Notes: generated from the sequence alone by a model not told the origin. 64,000 nt of DNA from Pseudomonas guariconensis (GCF_900102675.1 NZ_FMYX01000004.1:186001-250000); one strand, 5' to 3'; shown: positions 8,082-16,402, numbered from the stretch's first letter. A program made the numbers and translations.

Positions 8082-8915
8082 ATGCAGCATGAATCCCACG
8101 CCCACGGCATCGACATGTCCGCCCTGGGCCGCGACAAGCAGAGCCTGCGCCTGGCCGAAGAAACCGTGGCCATCGAAGTCCCGGGTCTGTCCCTGTTTTA
8201 CGGCGACAAGCAAGCGCTGTACGACGTGAAGATGAACATTCCCAAGCAGCGCGTGACCGCCTTCATCGGCCCGTCCGGCTGCGGCAAGTCGACCTTGCTG
8301 CGCACCTTCAACCGCATGAACGACCTGGTCGACGGTTGTCGCGTGGAAGGCGCGATCAACCTGTACGGCAACAACATCTACCGCAAGGGCGAGGATGTGG
8401 CCGAGCTGCGCCGCCGCGTCGGCATGGTGTTCCAGAAGCCCAACCCGTTCCCCAAGACCATCTATGAAAACGTGGTCTACGGCCTGCGCATCCAGGGCAT
8501 CAACAAAAAGCGCGTGCTCGACGAAGCCGTCGAGTGGGCCCTCAAGGGCGCGGCCCTGTGGGATGAGGTCAAGGACCGCCTGCACGACTCGGCCCTAGGC
8601 CTGTCCGGTGGTCAACAGCAGCGTCTGGTCATTGCCCGTACCATTGCCGTTGAGCCGGAGGTGCTGCTGCTCGACGAACCTTGCTCGGCGCTGGACCCGA
8701 TCTCGACGCTGAAGGTCGAAGAACTGATCTACGAACTGAAATCCAAATACACCATCGTCATCGTGACCCACAACATGCAGCAGGCGGCCCGCGTATCGGA
8801 CTACACCGCCTTCATGTACATGGGCAAACTGGTCGAATTCGGGGATACCGACACGCTGTTCACCAATCCGGCGAAGAAGCAGACCGAAGACTACATCACC
8901 GGTCGTTACGGCTAA
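8082..8915 (+). CDS. pstB: phosphate ABC transporter ATP-binding protein PstB
   Basis: A 277-residue ATPase that powers the PstCA channel from the cytoplasmic face. Walker [10 protein letters not shown] is at residues 63-71, the signature LSGGQQQRL near 180, Walker [13 protein letters not shown] near 200 and the switch His in VTHNM near 235. The start chosen is the ATG at 8082 with GGAG nine bases upstream; an in-frame upstream ATG at 8043 sits in repeat DNA and lacks a ribosome site. The N-terminal 30 residues before the ABC domain are His-rich (MQHESHAHG), as often seen in pseudomonad PstB. It also takes part in PhoR signalling through PhoU. Confidence 0.95.
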   Translation: MQHESHAHGIDMSALGRDKQSLRLAEETVAIEVPGLSLFYGDKQALYDVKMNIPKQRVTAFIGPSGCGKSTLLRTFNRMNDLVDGCRVEGAINLYGNNIYRKGEDVAELRRRVGMVFQKPNPFPKTIYENVVYGLRIQGINKKRVLDEAVEWALKGAALWDEVKDRLHDSALGLSGGQQQRLVIARTIAVEPEVLLLDEPCSALDPISTLKVEELIYELKSKYTIVIVTHNMQQAARVSDYTAFMYMGKLVEFGDTDTLFTNPAKKQTEDYITGRYG

Positions 8916-8929
8916 GGGCGCCTTTGGCG

Positions 8930-9030
8930 CAGCTGCAAGCATCAAGCTGCCAGCTGCCAGAAAAAGCGGTTAGCGCGGCGCCAGGGAACGACACGAACCA
9001 CTTGAAGCTTGCAGCTTGGGGCTTGCAACT
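8930..9030 (+). repeat. GCTTGCAGCTTGAAGC-type repeat between pstB and phoU
   Basis: Contains GCTGCAAGCATCAAGCTGCCAG (split: GCTGCAAGC, ATCAAGCTGCCAG) near 8932 and CTTGAAGCTTGCAGCTTG at 9001-9018, then GGCTTGCAA. It is the same family as the pstA-pstB gap. The phoU ribosome site GGAG (9035) lies just after it. Confidence 0.6.
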
Positions 9031-9045
9031 TCGCGGAGCGAAAGC

Positions 9046-9816
9046 ATGATCAACAAAGAGAGCCTTACCCACCACATCTCCCAGCAGTTCAACGCCGAGC
9101 TCGAGGAGGTTCGCAGCCACCTCCTGGCGATGGGTGGCCTGGTCGAGAAGCAGGTCAACGACGCCGTCACCGCGTTGATCGAGGCCGACTCGGGCCTGGC
9201 CCAGCAGGTGCGTGAAGTCGACGAGCAGATCAACCAAATGGAGCGCAACATCGACGAGGAGTGCGTGCGCATCCTCGCCCGTCGTCAGCCGGCGGCTTCT
9301 GACCTGCGTCTGATCATCAGCATCTCCAAGTCGGTGATCGACCTGGAGCGCATCGGCGACGAATCGACCAAGATCGCCCGCCGCGCCATTCAGCTGTGCG
9401 AGGAAGGCGAGTCGCCACGCGGCTACGTCGAAGTGCGCCACATCGGTGACCAGGTCCGCAACATGGTGCGTGACGCGCTGGACGCCTTCGCCCGTTTCGA
9501 TGCGGATCTCGCCCTCTCGGTGGCCCAGTACGACAAGACCATCGACCGCGAGTACAAGACCGCCCTGCGTGAACTGGTCACCTACATGATGGAAGATCCG
9601 CGCTCGATCTCCCGCGTGCTGAGCGTGATCTGGGCCCTGCGTTCGCTGGAGCGCATCGGCGACCATGCGCGCAATATCTCGGAACTGGTGATCTACCTGG
9701 TGCGCGGCACCGACGTGCGTCACATGGGCCTCAAACGCATGAAGGCCGAAGTGCTGGGCGAAGCGGCCGACGATGGCGAAATCGCTAATGTTCCGGCCGA
9801 ATCGGACGATAAGTAG
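9046..9816 (+). CDS. phoU: phosphate signalling protein PhoU
   Basis: A 256-residue all-helical cytoplasmic protein made of two PhoU repeats (about 15-105 and 120-210). Repeated metal-binding E/D-x-x-x-D helices are seen, e.g. VIDLERIGDESTKIA near 98 and SLERIGDHARNISE near 203. Together with PstB it keeps PhoR in its phosphatase mode when phosphate is plentiful. The ATG at 9046 with GGAG upstream is preferred to an ATG at 9016 inside the repeat. The last 40 residues are acidic and probably flexible. It is the last gene of the pst operon, followed by a very strong terminator. Confidence 0.95.
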   Translation: MINKESLTHHISQQFNAELEEVRSHLLAMGGLVEKQVNDAVTALIEADSGLAQQVREVDEQINQMERNIDEECVRILARRQPAASDLRLIISISKSVIDLERIGDESTKIARRAIQLCEEGESPRGYVEVRHIGDQVRNMVRDALDAFARFDADLALSVAQYDKTIDREYKTALRELVTYMMEDPRSISRVLSVIWALRSLERIGDHARNISELVIYLVRGTDVRHMGLKRMKAEVLGEAADDGEIANVPAESDDK

Positions 9817-9834
9817 GATTGCTCCCGAGCATCG

Positions 9835-9860
9835 ACGCCCGGCCTAGGCCGGGCGTTTTC
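9835..9860 (+). terminator. strong intrinsic terminator of pstCAB-phoU
   Basis: ACGCCCGGCC (9835-9844) and GGCCGGGCGT (9847-9856) are perfectly complementary around a TA centre, and TTTTCGTTT follows. It is a classic rho-independent terminator. Confidence 0.92.
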
Positions 9861-9980
9861 GTTTGCGGTCGAGCAGCCAGCAGGCACCCGCGAATGACCA
9901 GAGGAGTCCCGGCGTGACCAGTGGTTTGGCAAATGGCCATCAGTCGGCGGTATGCTAGTCGGGGTTCAAGAGGAGTATCG

Positions 9981-10895
9981 ATGAGTAAGGTCAATGTGCT
10001 GGTCGTGGATGATGCGCCATTCATCCGTGACCTGGTGAGGAAGTGTCTGCGCAATGCCTTCCCAGGCATCGTCATCGAAGATGCGGTCAACGGCCGCAAG
10101 GCCATGGCCATGCTGGGCAAGGAGCGGTTCGACCTGGTCCTGTGCGATTGGGAAATGCCGGAGATGTCTGGCTTGGAACTGCTCACCTGGTGCCGGCAGC
10201 AGCCGGAGTACAAGGACTTGCAGTTCATCATGGTGACCAGCCGTGGCGACAAGGAAAACGTGATCCAGGCCATCCAGGCCGGTGTTTCCGACTTTGTGGG
10301 CAAGCCGTTCACCAACGAGCAACTGCTGACCAAGGTGAAGAAGTCCCTGACCAAGCTCGGCAAGCTCGACAGCCTGATGGCCAGCGCACCGGCGCGGGTC
10401 AACTCGGCATTTGCCAATGACTCGCTCAGTGCCCTGACCGGCGGTCGCCCCGAGACGGTCAAGGCTCCGGTGGCTGCTGCCGCTGCGCCGGCACCTGCGC
10501 CTGGCAAACCGCTGATCAACGCGCCGACCCCGAAGACGGCCGCCGCCGCCGCCCAGAGTGGACGTGGCCAGGGGCAGTTGCGCTTGTCCAGCGGTACCCA
10601 GCCCTGCGTGATCAAGGCATTGAGCCTCAAGGAAGCCTTGCTGGTGGTTCGTCGCAGCCCCACGCTGCCACAGGTGCTCGAAGGGGCGGTGTTGGACCTG
10701 GAGCAAGGCGAGAACGCCGAAGTCGCCCGGCTCAATGGCTACCTGCACGCCATCGCCGCCCTGGAGCCCAAGCCTGAAAGTGACTGGCTGCAACTGACGT
10801 TCAAGTTCGTCGACCAGGATGCGCAGAAGCTCGACTACCTGTCGCGCCTGATCGCCCGCGGAACCGCGCAGAAGCACTTCACCCCCGGCGCCTAG
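9981..10895 (+). CDS. orphan response regulator with unassigned C-terminal domain
   Basis: Encodes 304 residues. Residues 1-125 are a CheY-like receiver: acidic pair D10-D11, phosphoacceptor D56 in LCDWEMPEMSG, T86 and K108 in VGKPF. An Ala/Pro-rich linker (about 165-200) leads to a C-terminal domain of some 95 residues (from LRLSSGTQPCVIKAL) that I do not recognise; it is not an obvious DNA-binding, GGDEF, EAL or HD domain. AGAGGAG lies eight bases before the ATG at 9981, which decides the start over an upstream one at 9921. No histidine kinase is adjacent. It sits between the pst operon terminator and the M23 peptidase gene; a link to phosphate signalling would be only positional. Confidence 0.85.
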   Translation: MSKVNVLVVDDAPFIRDLVRKCLRNAFPGIVIEDAVNGRKAMAMLGKERFDLVLCDWEMPEMSGLELLTWCRQQPEYKDLQFIMVTSRGDKENVIQAIQAGVSDFVGKPFTNEQLLTKVKKSLTKLGKLDSLMASAPARVNSAFANDSLSALTGGRPETVKAPVAAAAAPAPAPGKPLINAPTPKTAAAAAQSGRGQGQLRLSSGTQPCVIKALSLKEALLVVRRSPTLPQVLEGAVLDLEQGENAEVARLNGYLHAIAALEPKPESDWLQLTFKFVDQDAQKLDYLSRLIARGTAQKHFTPGA

Positions 10896-10922
10896 ATCGC
10901 CAATCCGGAGCGCGGCTGCGCG

Positions 10923-10977
10923 CAGGTAAACCCGCCCACAGGTATCCGCGGAGCACGTGTGGGAGCGGGTTTACCTG
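10923..10977. repeat. REP-type hairpin after the response regulator gene
   Basis: CAGGTAAACCCGC-CCACA (10923-10940) pairs with TGTGGGAGCGGGTTTACCTG (10958-10977). This is the P. putida REP core in inverted pairs and probably ends or stabilises the upstream transcript. Confidence 0.8.
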
Positions 10978-11139
10978 TGAAGCAGCCACCGTCCATGGAT
11001 ACCACGGGCTTTGCCCCTTTTCGCGGGTGAAGCGGGGCGCCAGTGATGGCCAATTGCTCATTTCCCGACCAACTGCAATACCCCTTTGAAATCCGACTGC
11101 TAGGCTTCCAGACACAATAACTGTCAAAAAGCCACCGCC

Positions 11140-12036
11140 ATGCCAACTCGTCTGCTGCTGTTCTGTGCCTTGCTCACGGTCTCGGCTTCGAGCGTGGGCA
11201 TGACCCTGTACAAGACCACCGATGCTTACGGCGTGGTCTCCTACTCTGAACACCCAAGCCCTGGTGCCAAAGCGTTCGTGCTGCGCGAGCCGATGTTCGA
11301 GCGGCTGGAGCGCCAGGTGCGTTTGCGTACAGTCGATTTTGCGGGCGGTACGCGCTTTTTCGTGCGTAACGATCTGTTCGCGCCGGTGGAGGTCGAGCTG
11401 CGTTTGCAGCGCCTGGCCAATGTCCAGGGCGGCAGTGCGCCCCGGATCGTCCGGCGCGTGGTACCGCCGCGCTCGACGCAGGTGCTGACGGTACTGGCGG
11501 CGTTGCCCGGCGAGCGGGTGAAATACGATTCGAAACTGCGCTATGCCCTGGGTGACCCCGCGCGGCGCCCACAGGCGTTTCGCTATCCGTTCCCCTGGCA
11601 AGGAGGGCCGTTCCGGCTGAGCCAGGGCCCGAACGGGCGCTTCAGCCACTTTGGCCCCAAAGGGCGCTACGCCATGGACATCGCCATGCCCGAAGGCACG
11701 CCGATCGTCGCGGCGCGGGGCGGGGTGGTGGTGAAGATCGAGAACAACCAGACGGGCCGTGGCAACAACCCGGCGGGCAACTTCGTCAGGATCCTGCATC
11801 CGGATGGCACCATGGGTGTCTATCTGCATCTGATGCGCGGGTCGGTGGTGGTCAGCGAAGGGCAGCGGGTGTTGCAGGGGGCGCCATTGGCGAAGTCGGG
11901 CAATACCGGCAACAGCACCGGGCCCCACCTGCATTTCGTGGTGCAGCGCAACGTGGGGTTGGCGCTGGAGTCGATCCCCTACCAGTTCGACCGACCGATC
12001 GGAGGGATGCCAGACTTCACCGCTGGCAACCCTTGA
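11140..12036 (+). CDS. secreted M23 (LytM-type) peptidoglycan metallopeptidase
   Basis: A 298-residue protein with a signal peptide at about 1-20 (MPTRLLLFCALLTVSASS). The N-terminal half is beta-rich and of unknown fold; the C-terminal half is a LytM domain. Zinc-site motifs are present: HFGPKGRYAMD near residue 170 (His and Asp ligands) and HLHF near 265 (the HxH), with GNSTGPHLHF typical of the family. All ligands are present, so it is likely an active cell-wall endopeptidase in the periplasm rather than an amidase activator. It is a single gene, convergent with the CorC-type gene downstream. Confidence 0.88.
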   Translation: MPTRLLLFCALLTVSASSVGMTLYKTTDAYGVVSYSEHPSPGAKAFVLREPMFERLERQVRLRTVDFAGGTRFFVRNDLFAPVEVELRLQRLANVQGGSAPRIVRRVVPPRSTQVLTVLAALPGERVKYDSKLRYALGDPARRPQAFRYPFPWQGGPFRLSQGPNGRFSHFGPKGRYAMDIAMPEGTPIVAARGGVVVKIENNQTGRGNNPAGNFVRILHPDGTMGVYLHLMRGSVVVSEGQRVLQGAPLAKSGNTGNSTGPHLHFVVQRNVGLALESIPYQFDRPIGGMPDFTAGNP

Positions 12037-12068
12037 GCTTGCAGGGGGCGCTGTGGATGCTGGCGCCA

Positions 12069-12094
12069 GCCAGCGATGGGGCGCAAAGCGCCCC
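12069..12094. repeat. 26-bp dispersed repeat, copy 1, with hairpin
   Basis: The sequence from GCCAGCGATGGGGC to AGCGCCCC is identical to 48714-48739. It contains the hairpin GGGGCGC-AAA-GCGCCCC and lies between two convergent genes, so it may serve as a terminator in both directions. Confidence 0.7.
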
Positions 12095-12102
12095 CAGAGC
12101 AG

Positions 12103-13443
12103 TCAGATGAGCTTCAGTACCTTGGCCAGCACGATCTTCGGCCCTTTCATCTTCTTGATGATGATTCGCAGGCCTTCGACCTCCAGCACTTCCTCTTCCT
12201 CCGGTACGCGCTTGAGCGTTTCATAGACCAGACCTGCCAGGGTCTCGGCCTCGATGTGGTCCAGATCCACCCCCAGCAGCCGTTCGACCTTGAACAATGG
12301 CGTGTCGCCACGTACCAGCAGCTTGCCCGGCTGGTAGGCGAGGATGCCGCGTTCGGTCTTGCGGTGCTCGTCCTGGATGTCGCCGACCAGCACTTCCAGC
12401 ACGTCCTCCATGGTGAGGTAGCCGATCACCTTGCCGTCGGCTTCCTCGACCAGCACGAAGTGCGCGCCGCCCTTGCGGAATTGCTCCAGCAGCTGGGACA
12501 GCGGCATGTGCCGCGAGACGCGCTCCAGCGGGCGAGCCAGGTCGTCCAGGTCCAAGGTTTCTGGGAAGTGGTCCATCTCGGCCAGTTCCAGCAGCAGGTC
12601 CTTGATGTGCAACAGCCCCACGAACTCTTCGCGCTCGGCGTCGTAGACCGGGTAGCGGCTGAACTTGTGGCGACGGAACATCGCCAGGATTTCCTTGAGC
12701 GGTGCCTTGGCATCGAGGCTGACCATGTCCTCGCGGGAGTTGGCCCAGTCGACCACTTCCAGTTCGCCCATCTCCACTGCCGAAGCCAGTACACGCATGC
12801 CTTGGTCGCTTGGGTCCTGGCCACGGCTCGAATGCAGGATCAGCTTGAGTTCTTCGCGGCTGTAATGATGCTCGTGGTGCGGTCCAGGCTCGCCCTGGCC
12901 GGCGATACGCAAAATGGTGTTGGCGCTGGCGTTGAGCAGGTAGATCGCCGGGTACATCAACCAGTAGAACAGGTACAGCGGCACCGCCGTCCACAGCGAC
13001 AGCAGCTCGGGTTTGCGGATCGCCCAGGACTTGGGCGCCAGCTCGCCGACCACGATGTGCAGGTAGGAGATCACAAAGAAGGCGACGAAGAACGAGATCG
13101 CTTTGACCAGCTCCGGCGTATCGACGCCAACGGCGGCTAGCAGCGGCTCGAGCAGGTGCGCGAAGGCCGGCTCACCGACCCAGCCCAGGCCCAGGGAGGC
13201 CAGGGTGATGCCCAGCTGGCAGGCCGACAGGTAGGCGTCCAGCTGGTTGTGAACCTTGCGCAGGATGCTGCCGCGCCAGCCGTGCAGTTCGGCGATCGAC
13301 TCGACGCGGGTCGCGCGCAACTTGACCATGGCGAACTCGGCGGCAACGAAGAAGCCGTTGAGCAGCACCAGAAGGAAGGCAAAGAGAATCATGCCGAAGT
13401 CGGCGAAGAGGGAGATGAAGCTGAAACCAGGGGAAGGGTCCAT
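12103..13443 (-). CDS. CorC/HlyC-family membrane protein: DUF21, CBS pair, CorC domain
   Basis: A 446-residue inner-membrane protein. Residues 10-200 are the DUF21 domain with four hydrophobic segments (ILFAFLLVLLNGFFVAAEFA at 18-37 is the first), a CBS-domain pair covers about 220-335, and a CorC/HlyC domain closes the protein (about 350-430). The family is implicated in Mg2+/Co2+ efflux and resistance; the old name hemolysin is not supported by function. The ATG at 13443 gives a natural N-terminus, though no clear ribosome site precedes it; an ATG 17 codons in is the alternative. It is downstream of phoR but separated from it by a strong terminator. Confidence 0.87.
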   Translation of the reverse strand: MDPSPGFSFISLFADFGMILFAFLLVLLNGFFVAAEFAMVKLRATRVESIAELHGWRGSILRKVHNQLDAYLSACQLGITLASLGLGWVGEPAFAHLLEPLLAAVGVDTPELVKAISFFVAFFVISYLHIVVGELAPKSWAIRKPELLSLWTAVPLYLFYWLMYPAIYLLNASANTILRIAGQGEPGPHHEHHYSREELKLILHSSRGQDPSDQGMRVLASAVEMGELEVVDWANSREDMVSLDAKAPLKEILAMFRRHKFSRYPVYDAEREEFVGLLHIKDLLLELAEMDHFPETLDLDDLARPLERVSRHMPLSQLLEQFRKGGAHFVLVEEADGKVIGYLTMEDVLEVLVGDIQDEHRKTERGILAYQPGKLLVRGDTPLFKVERLLGVDLDHIEAETLAGLVYETLKRVPEEEEVLEVEGLRIIIKKMKGPKIVLAKVLKLI

Positions 13444-13481
13444 GATGGAGTTTTTACAGGGTCCGTCTTTGAATTAGGGAG

Positions 13482-13508
13482 AAAAAAAGTGCCAGCGTTG
13501 GCTGGCAC
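13482..13508 (-). terminator. intrinsic terminator of phoBR
   Basis: Read on the minus strand, GTGCCAGC and GCTGGCAC (13508-13489) form a perfect 8-bp stem with a 4-base loop followed by TTTTTTT (13488-13482). It stops leftward transcription from phoR before the CorC-type gene. Confidence 0.9.
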
Positions 13509-13601
13509 AGGGGATCCAATGTAGCGGTTGAAGCTGCAAAAGCAAAGGGCGCGCTATCACCCCGTTGGTGGCAACGCCGCCTGCACGGCTGGCACGCACC
13601 T

Positions 13602-13665
13602 CGTGGGAGCGGGTTCAGCCGCTAACCAGGTCATGCACCGGCTGTGCCGGCGTCGGCGGGTAAAA
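13602..13665. repeat. degenerate REP element downstream of phoR
   Basis: CGTGGGAGCGGGTTCAGCCGC at 13603-13623 matches the REP core, followed by GCACCGGCTGTGCCGG and GGCGGGTAAAATCGC. It is a worn copy compared with the other hairpins in the window. Confidence 0.5.
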
Positions 13666-13687
13666 TCGCGCCTGCGGTGCCGTGGTT

Positions 13688-14995
13688 TCAGGCTTTGTTC
13701 GTCACCACCTGGGCAGGTGCGAAATGGCAGGTGAAGGTGCTGCCGTGGCCTGGCACGCTGCTGATCTCAAGGCGTGCACGATGGCGCAGCAGCACGTGCT
13801 TGACGATCGCCAGGCCAAGCCCTGTGCCGCCCGTATTGGAGGCGCGGCTGGAGTCGACCCGGTAGAAGCGCTCGGTCAGGCGGGGCAGGTGTTTGGCATC
13901 GATGCCGATGCCGGAGTCCTGCACGGAGAGGTGAGCACCTTGCTCGTCCGCCCACCAGCGAATGCGGATGTTGCCTTCGTCCTGGGTGTACTTCACGGCG
14001 TTGAACACCAGGTTGGAGAAGGCGCTGCGCAGTTCCGACTCGCTGCCCTTGAGGCGCACGCCAGGCGCTGCCTCCAGCGTGATGCGCTGGTTGCGTGGGC
14101 CGGACAGCGCTTGAGCGTCGCCCTTGATCGATTGCAGCAGGGCCTCGACGGCCACGGGCTGATTGTCCGAGGGATAGTCGGTGGCTTCGAGCTTGGCCAG
14201 CAGCAGCAGGTCGTTGAGCAGTGTCTGCATCCGTGCGCCTTGCTGGCTCATCTGCTGGAGCGCCCGGCCCCAGCGTGGGTTCACGTCGTCGACGTTGTCC
14301 AGCAGGGTTTCCAAGTACCCTGTGATGACCGTCAGGGGGGTGCGCAGCTCGTGGGAGACGTTGGCGACGAAATCCTTGCGCATCTGCTCGAGCTGATGGA
14401 TGCGGGTGACGTCGCGTACCAGCATCAGGTGCTCGTTGTTGCCATAGCGGGTGATGTGAAGCTGGACCCGCATCCGGTCGTTGATCGGGGAGGGGATCTC
14501 CAGCGGCTCGACGTAGTTCTCCGATTCGAAGTACTCCTTGAAGCGCGGGTGGCGCACCAGGTTGGTCACCGGCTGGCCGCCATCCTGTGGAGTCTTGAAG
14601 CCCAGCAGGGTTTCAGCGGCGCGGTTCCACCATTCGAGGTTGCCTTCGCTGTCGAGCATGATCACCGCATCGCGCAGCGCCGCGGTGGATTCCTGCACCC
14701 GGTCGATCACCGCCTGCAGGCGGCCGCGCACCCGCTGATCGCGACGTTGCAGGTGGTAGATGCTGTCGAACACCTCGCCCCACAGGCCGTAGCCATCGGG
14801 CGGGGCTTCGTCGGGCTGATGATTGCGCAGCCAGTCGTGCAGGCGCAGCAGTTGCTTGAGGGTCCAACCCAGGTAGAGCGCAAGGCCGATGGCCAGGCTC
14901 CAGCCGTAGTAGCCGCTGACCAGCCCGCCGATCAGGCAGACGGTGATCAGCAGCAGCATGTGGCGAATCAAGGTCGCGTGCCAGTTCTGGTTCAA
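13688..14995 (-). CDS. phoR: phosphate regulon sensor histidine kinase PhoR (TTG start)
   Basis: A 435-residue inner-membrane kinase/phosphatase. Two close helices occur at about 12-47, then a PAS domain (about 95-200), the dimerisation/H box with His215 in NVSHELRTPL, and the HATPase domain with N box NLVFNAVKYT, DSGIGID, RFYRVDSS and GGTGLGLAIVKH. It phosphorylates PhoB when phosphate is low. The start chosen is TTG at 14995-14993 (LNQNWHATLIRH), preceded by AAGGATC. The in-frame ATG at 15052 lies inside a repeat element and would add an unlikely Gln/Ser-rich leader. It lies downstream of phoB across a 158-base repeat-rich gap. Confidence 0.93.
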   Translation of the reverse strand: MNQNWHATLIRHMLLLITVCLIGGLVSGYYGWSLAIGLALYLGWTLKQLLRLHDWLRNHQPDEAPPDGYGLWGEVFDSIYHLQRRDQRVRGRLQAVIDRVQESTAALRDAVIMLDSEGNLEWWNRAAETLLGFKTPQDGGQPVTNLVRHPRFKEYFESENYVEPLEIPSPINDRMRVQLHITRYGNNEHLMLVRDVTRIHQLEQMRKDFVANVSHELRTPLTVITGYLETLLDNVDDVNPRWGRALQQMSQQGARMQTLLNDLLLLAKLEATDYPSDNQPVAVEALLQSIKGDAQALSGPRNQRITLEAAPGVRLKGSESELRSAFSNLVFNAVKYTQDEGNIRIRWWADEQGAHLSVQDSGIGIDAKHLPRLTERFYRVDSSRASNTGGTGLGLAIVKHVLLRHRARLEISSVPGHGSTFTCHFAPAQVVTNKA

Positions 14996-15014
14996 TTGAG
15001 GGGATCCTTCGGAT

Positions 15015-15157
15015 CCAGCTTCAAGCTGCAAGCTGTGTGCTTCAAGCTGCAAGAAGAAGCGGATCGGTGGTGCTGTTCAGTCCTTTATTCCAAGCCTGGC
15101 GGCAAGCTGTTCGGCGCTGCCGGCGCGTGCCGCCTGAAGCTTGGCGCTTGCAGCTAG
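15015..15157 (-). repeat. GCTTGCAGCTTGAAGC-type repeat between phoB and phoR
   Basis: Two copies of GCTTCAAGCTGCAAG (15018 and 15041 regions) open the gap, and GCCTGAAGCTTGGCGCTTGCAGC closes it against the phoB stop (written in two parts: GCCTGAAGCTTGG, CGCTTGCAGC). It resembles the gaps on both sides of pstB. It overlaps the very end of phoB by a few bases. Confidence 0.65.
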
Positions 15158-15843
15158 CTCTTGGTCGAGAAGCGGTAGCCGGTGCCTCGGACGGTTTGTA
15201 CCAGATTTTCGTAGGCTTCACCCAATGCCTTGCGCAGGCGACGAATATGCACGTCGACGGTGCGTTCCTCGACATAGACATTGCCGCCCCAGACTTGGTC
15301 GAGCAACTGGCCCCGGGTGTAGGCGCGCTCCTGGTGGGTCATGAAGAACTGCAGCAGGCGGTATTCGGTAGGGCCCATTTCGGCGGGCTTGCCGTCGATG
15401 GTCACGCGGTGGCTGATCGGATCGAGCAGCAGGCCGCCCACTTCGATCGGCGCCTCGCTGTCGCTGGGGCCGGTGCGGCGCAGTACGGCTTTGAGACGCG
15501 CGACCAACTCACGAGGCGAGAACGGCTTGGTGATGTAGTCGTCGGCGCCGACTTCCAGTCCCTGAATCTTGTTGTCCTCTTCACCCTTGGCGGTGAGCAT
15601 GATGATCGGGATGTCGCCGGTCAGTTCATCGCGCTTCAGGCGCCGGGCCAACTCGATACCCGAGGTGCCGGGCAGCATCCAGTCGAGCAGGATCAGGTCC
15701 GGCTTGCGATCGACGATGATGGCATGGGCTTGCTGGGAGTTTTCCGCTTCCAGGCAGTCATAGCCGGCCATTTCCAATGCAACGGCGATCATCTCGCGAA
15801 TGGGCGCTTCGTCGTCGACGATCAGAATGTTTCTGCCAACCAT
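15154..15843 (-). CDS. phoB: phosphate regulon response regulator PhoB
   Basis: A 229-residue OmpR-type regulator. Receiver: D10, D11, phosphoacceptor D54, T84, K106. The winged-helix domain covers about 130-226 with [16 protein letters not shown] as the recognition helix and VRGTGYRF at the end. Phosphorylated PhoB binds Pho boxes such as those at 2761, 3952 and 15898 and recruits sigma-70. GGGAGAGG precedes the ATG. Its own promoter has a Pho box, so the phoBR pair is autoactivated. Confidence 0.97.
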   Translation of the reverse strand: MVGRNILIVDDEAPIREMIAVALEMAGYDCLEAENSQQAHAIIVDRKPDLILLDWMLPGTSGIELARRLKRDELTGDIPIIMLTAKGEEDNKIQGLEVGADDYITKPFSPRELVARLKAVLRRTGPSDSEAPIEVGGLLLDPISHRVTIDGKPAEMGPTEYRLLQFFMTHQERAYTRGQLLDQVWGGNVYVEERTVDVHIRRLRKALGEAYENLVQTVRGTGYRFSTKS

Positions 15844-15881
15844 TGCGTAAAACCTCTCCCAGGAACTGTGTCTTGGCCCGC

Positions 15882-15915
15882 ATTAGATAACGGAATTATT
15901 GCAGCTGTGTGACAG
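15882..15915 (-). promoter_or_regulatory. Pho box and -10 box of phoBR
   Basis: On the minus strand CTGTCAC (15915-15909), a 4-base spacer ACAG and CTGCAAT (15904-15898) form a 7+4+7 Pho box. TCTAAT (15887-15882) follows after exactly 10 bases as the -10. The second 7-mer is degenerate, fitting a weaker, autoregulated promoter. Confidence 0.8.
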
Positions 15916-16020
15916 GACATTGGCGATTCTGGCGACATTCCATGACTGGACTAGGCTTGAAGGGGCCGCCACGGCGGTGGCGAAACCTCATTTACACCCC
16001 CCGAAACCATGGTGATTCCA

Positions 16021-16392
16021 ATGACACGACATACGCTGAGCTGGATGGCCCTTTTCGCTGCGCTGGCGCTACCGGGGGTGGCATCGGCCCACCACGCGAT
16101 GGAAAAGGATGGCATGTGGGTCGATCATGCTGGCATGACCCTCTACACCTTCGACAAGGATGCCGACGGCAAGTCCATGTGCAACGGCGAGTGCGCCAAG
16201 AACTGGCCGCCGTTGATGGTCAAGGCCGAAGACGAGCCCGCCAAGGACAAGTGGACCCAGGTCACCCGCGATGACGGGACCAAGCAGTGGGCTTATGACG
16301 GCAAGCCGCTGTATACCTTCATCAAGGACAAGAAAGCCGGGGACAAGACCGGTGACGGCGTGAAGGACGTCTGGCATATCGCCAAGCCTTGA
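16021..16392 (+). CDS. small secreted COG4315-type protein
   Basis: A 123-residue protein with signal peptide (MTRHTLSWMALFAALALPGVASA). The mature part shows the COG4315 repeats: two YTF-x(2)-DK(K/D) turns (LYTFDKDADGKS and LYTFIKDKKAGD), CNGECAKNWPP with two Cys, and a final DVWHIA. Its function is unknown; it is secreted to the periplasm and may carry a disulphide. Two ATGs are possible, 16009 and 16021; GGTGA lies before the second, and the signal peptide is more natural from there. It is divergent from phoB and followed by a long REP hairpin. Confidence 0.82.
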   Translation: MTRHTLSWMALFAALALPGVASAHHAMEKDGMWVDHAGMTLYTFDKDADGKSMCNGECAKNWPPLMVKAEDEPAKDKWTQVTRDDGTKQWAYDGKPLYTFIKDKKAGDKTGDGVKDVWHIAKP

Positions 16393-16402
16393 ACCTTACA
16401 GA

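Noticed and set aside
7986..9030. Repeated short units around pstB considered as a CRISPR array
   Set aside because: No regular repeat-spacer periodicity, units are short palindromic variants, and no cas genes occur in the window.
16021..16392. COG4315 gene considered as part of the Pho regulon
   Set aside because: Only one Pho box is visible in the gap and it is oriented toward phoB with a matched -10; nothing similar faces the COG4315 gene.
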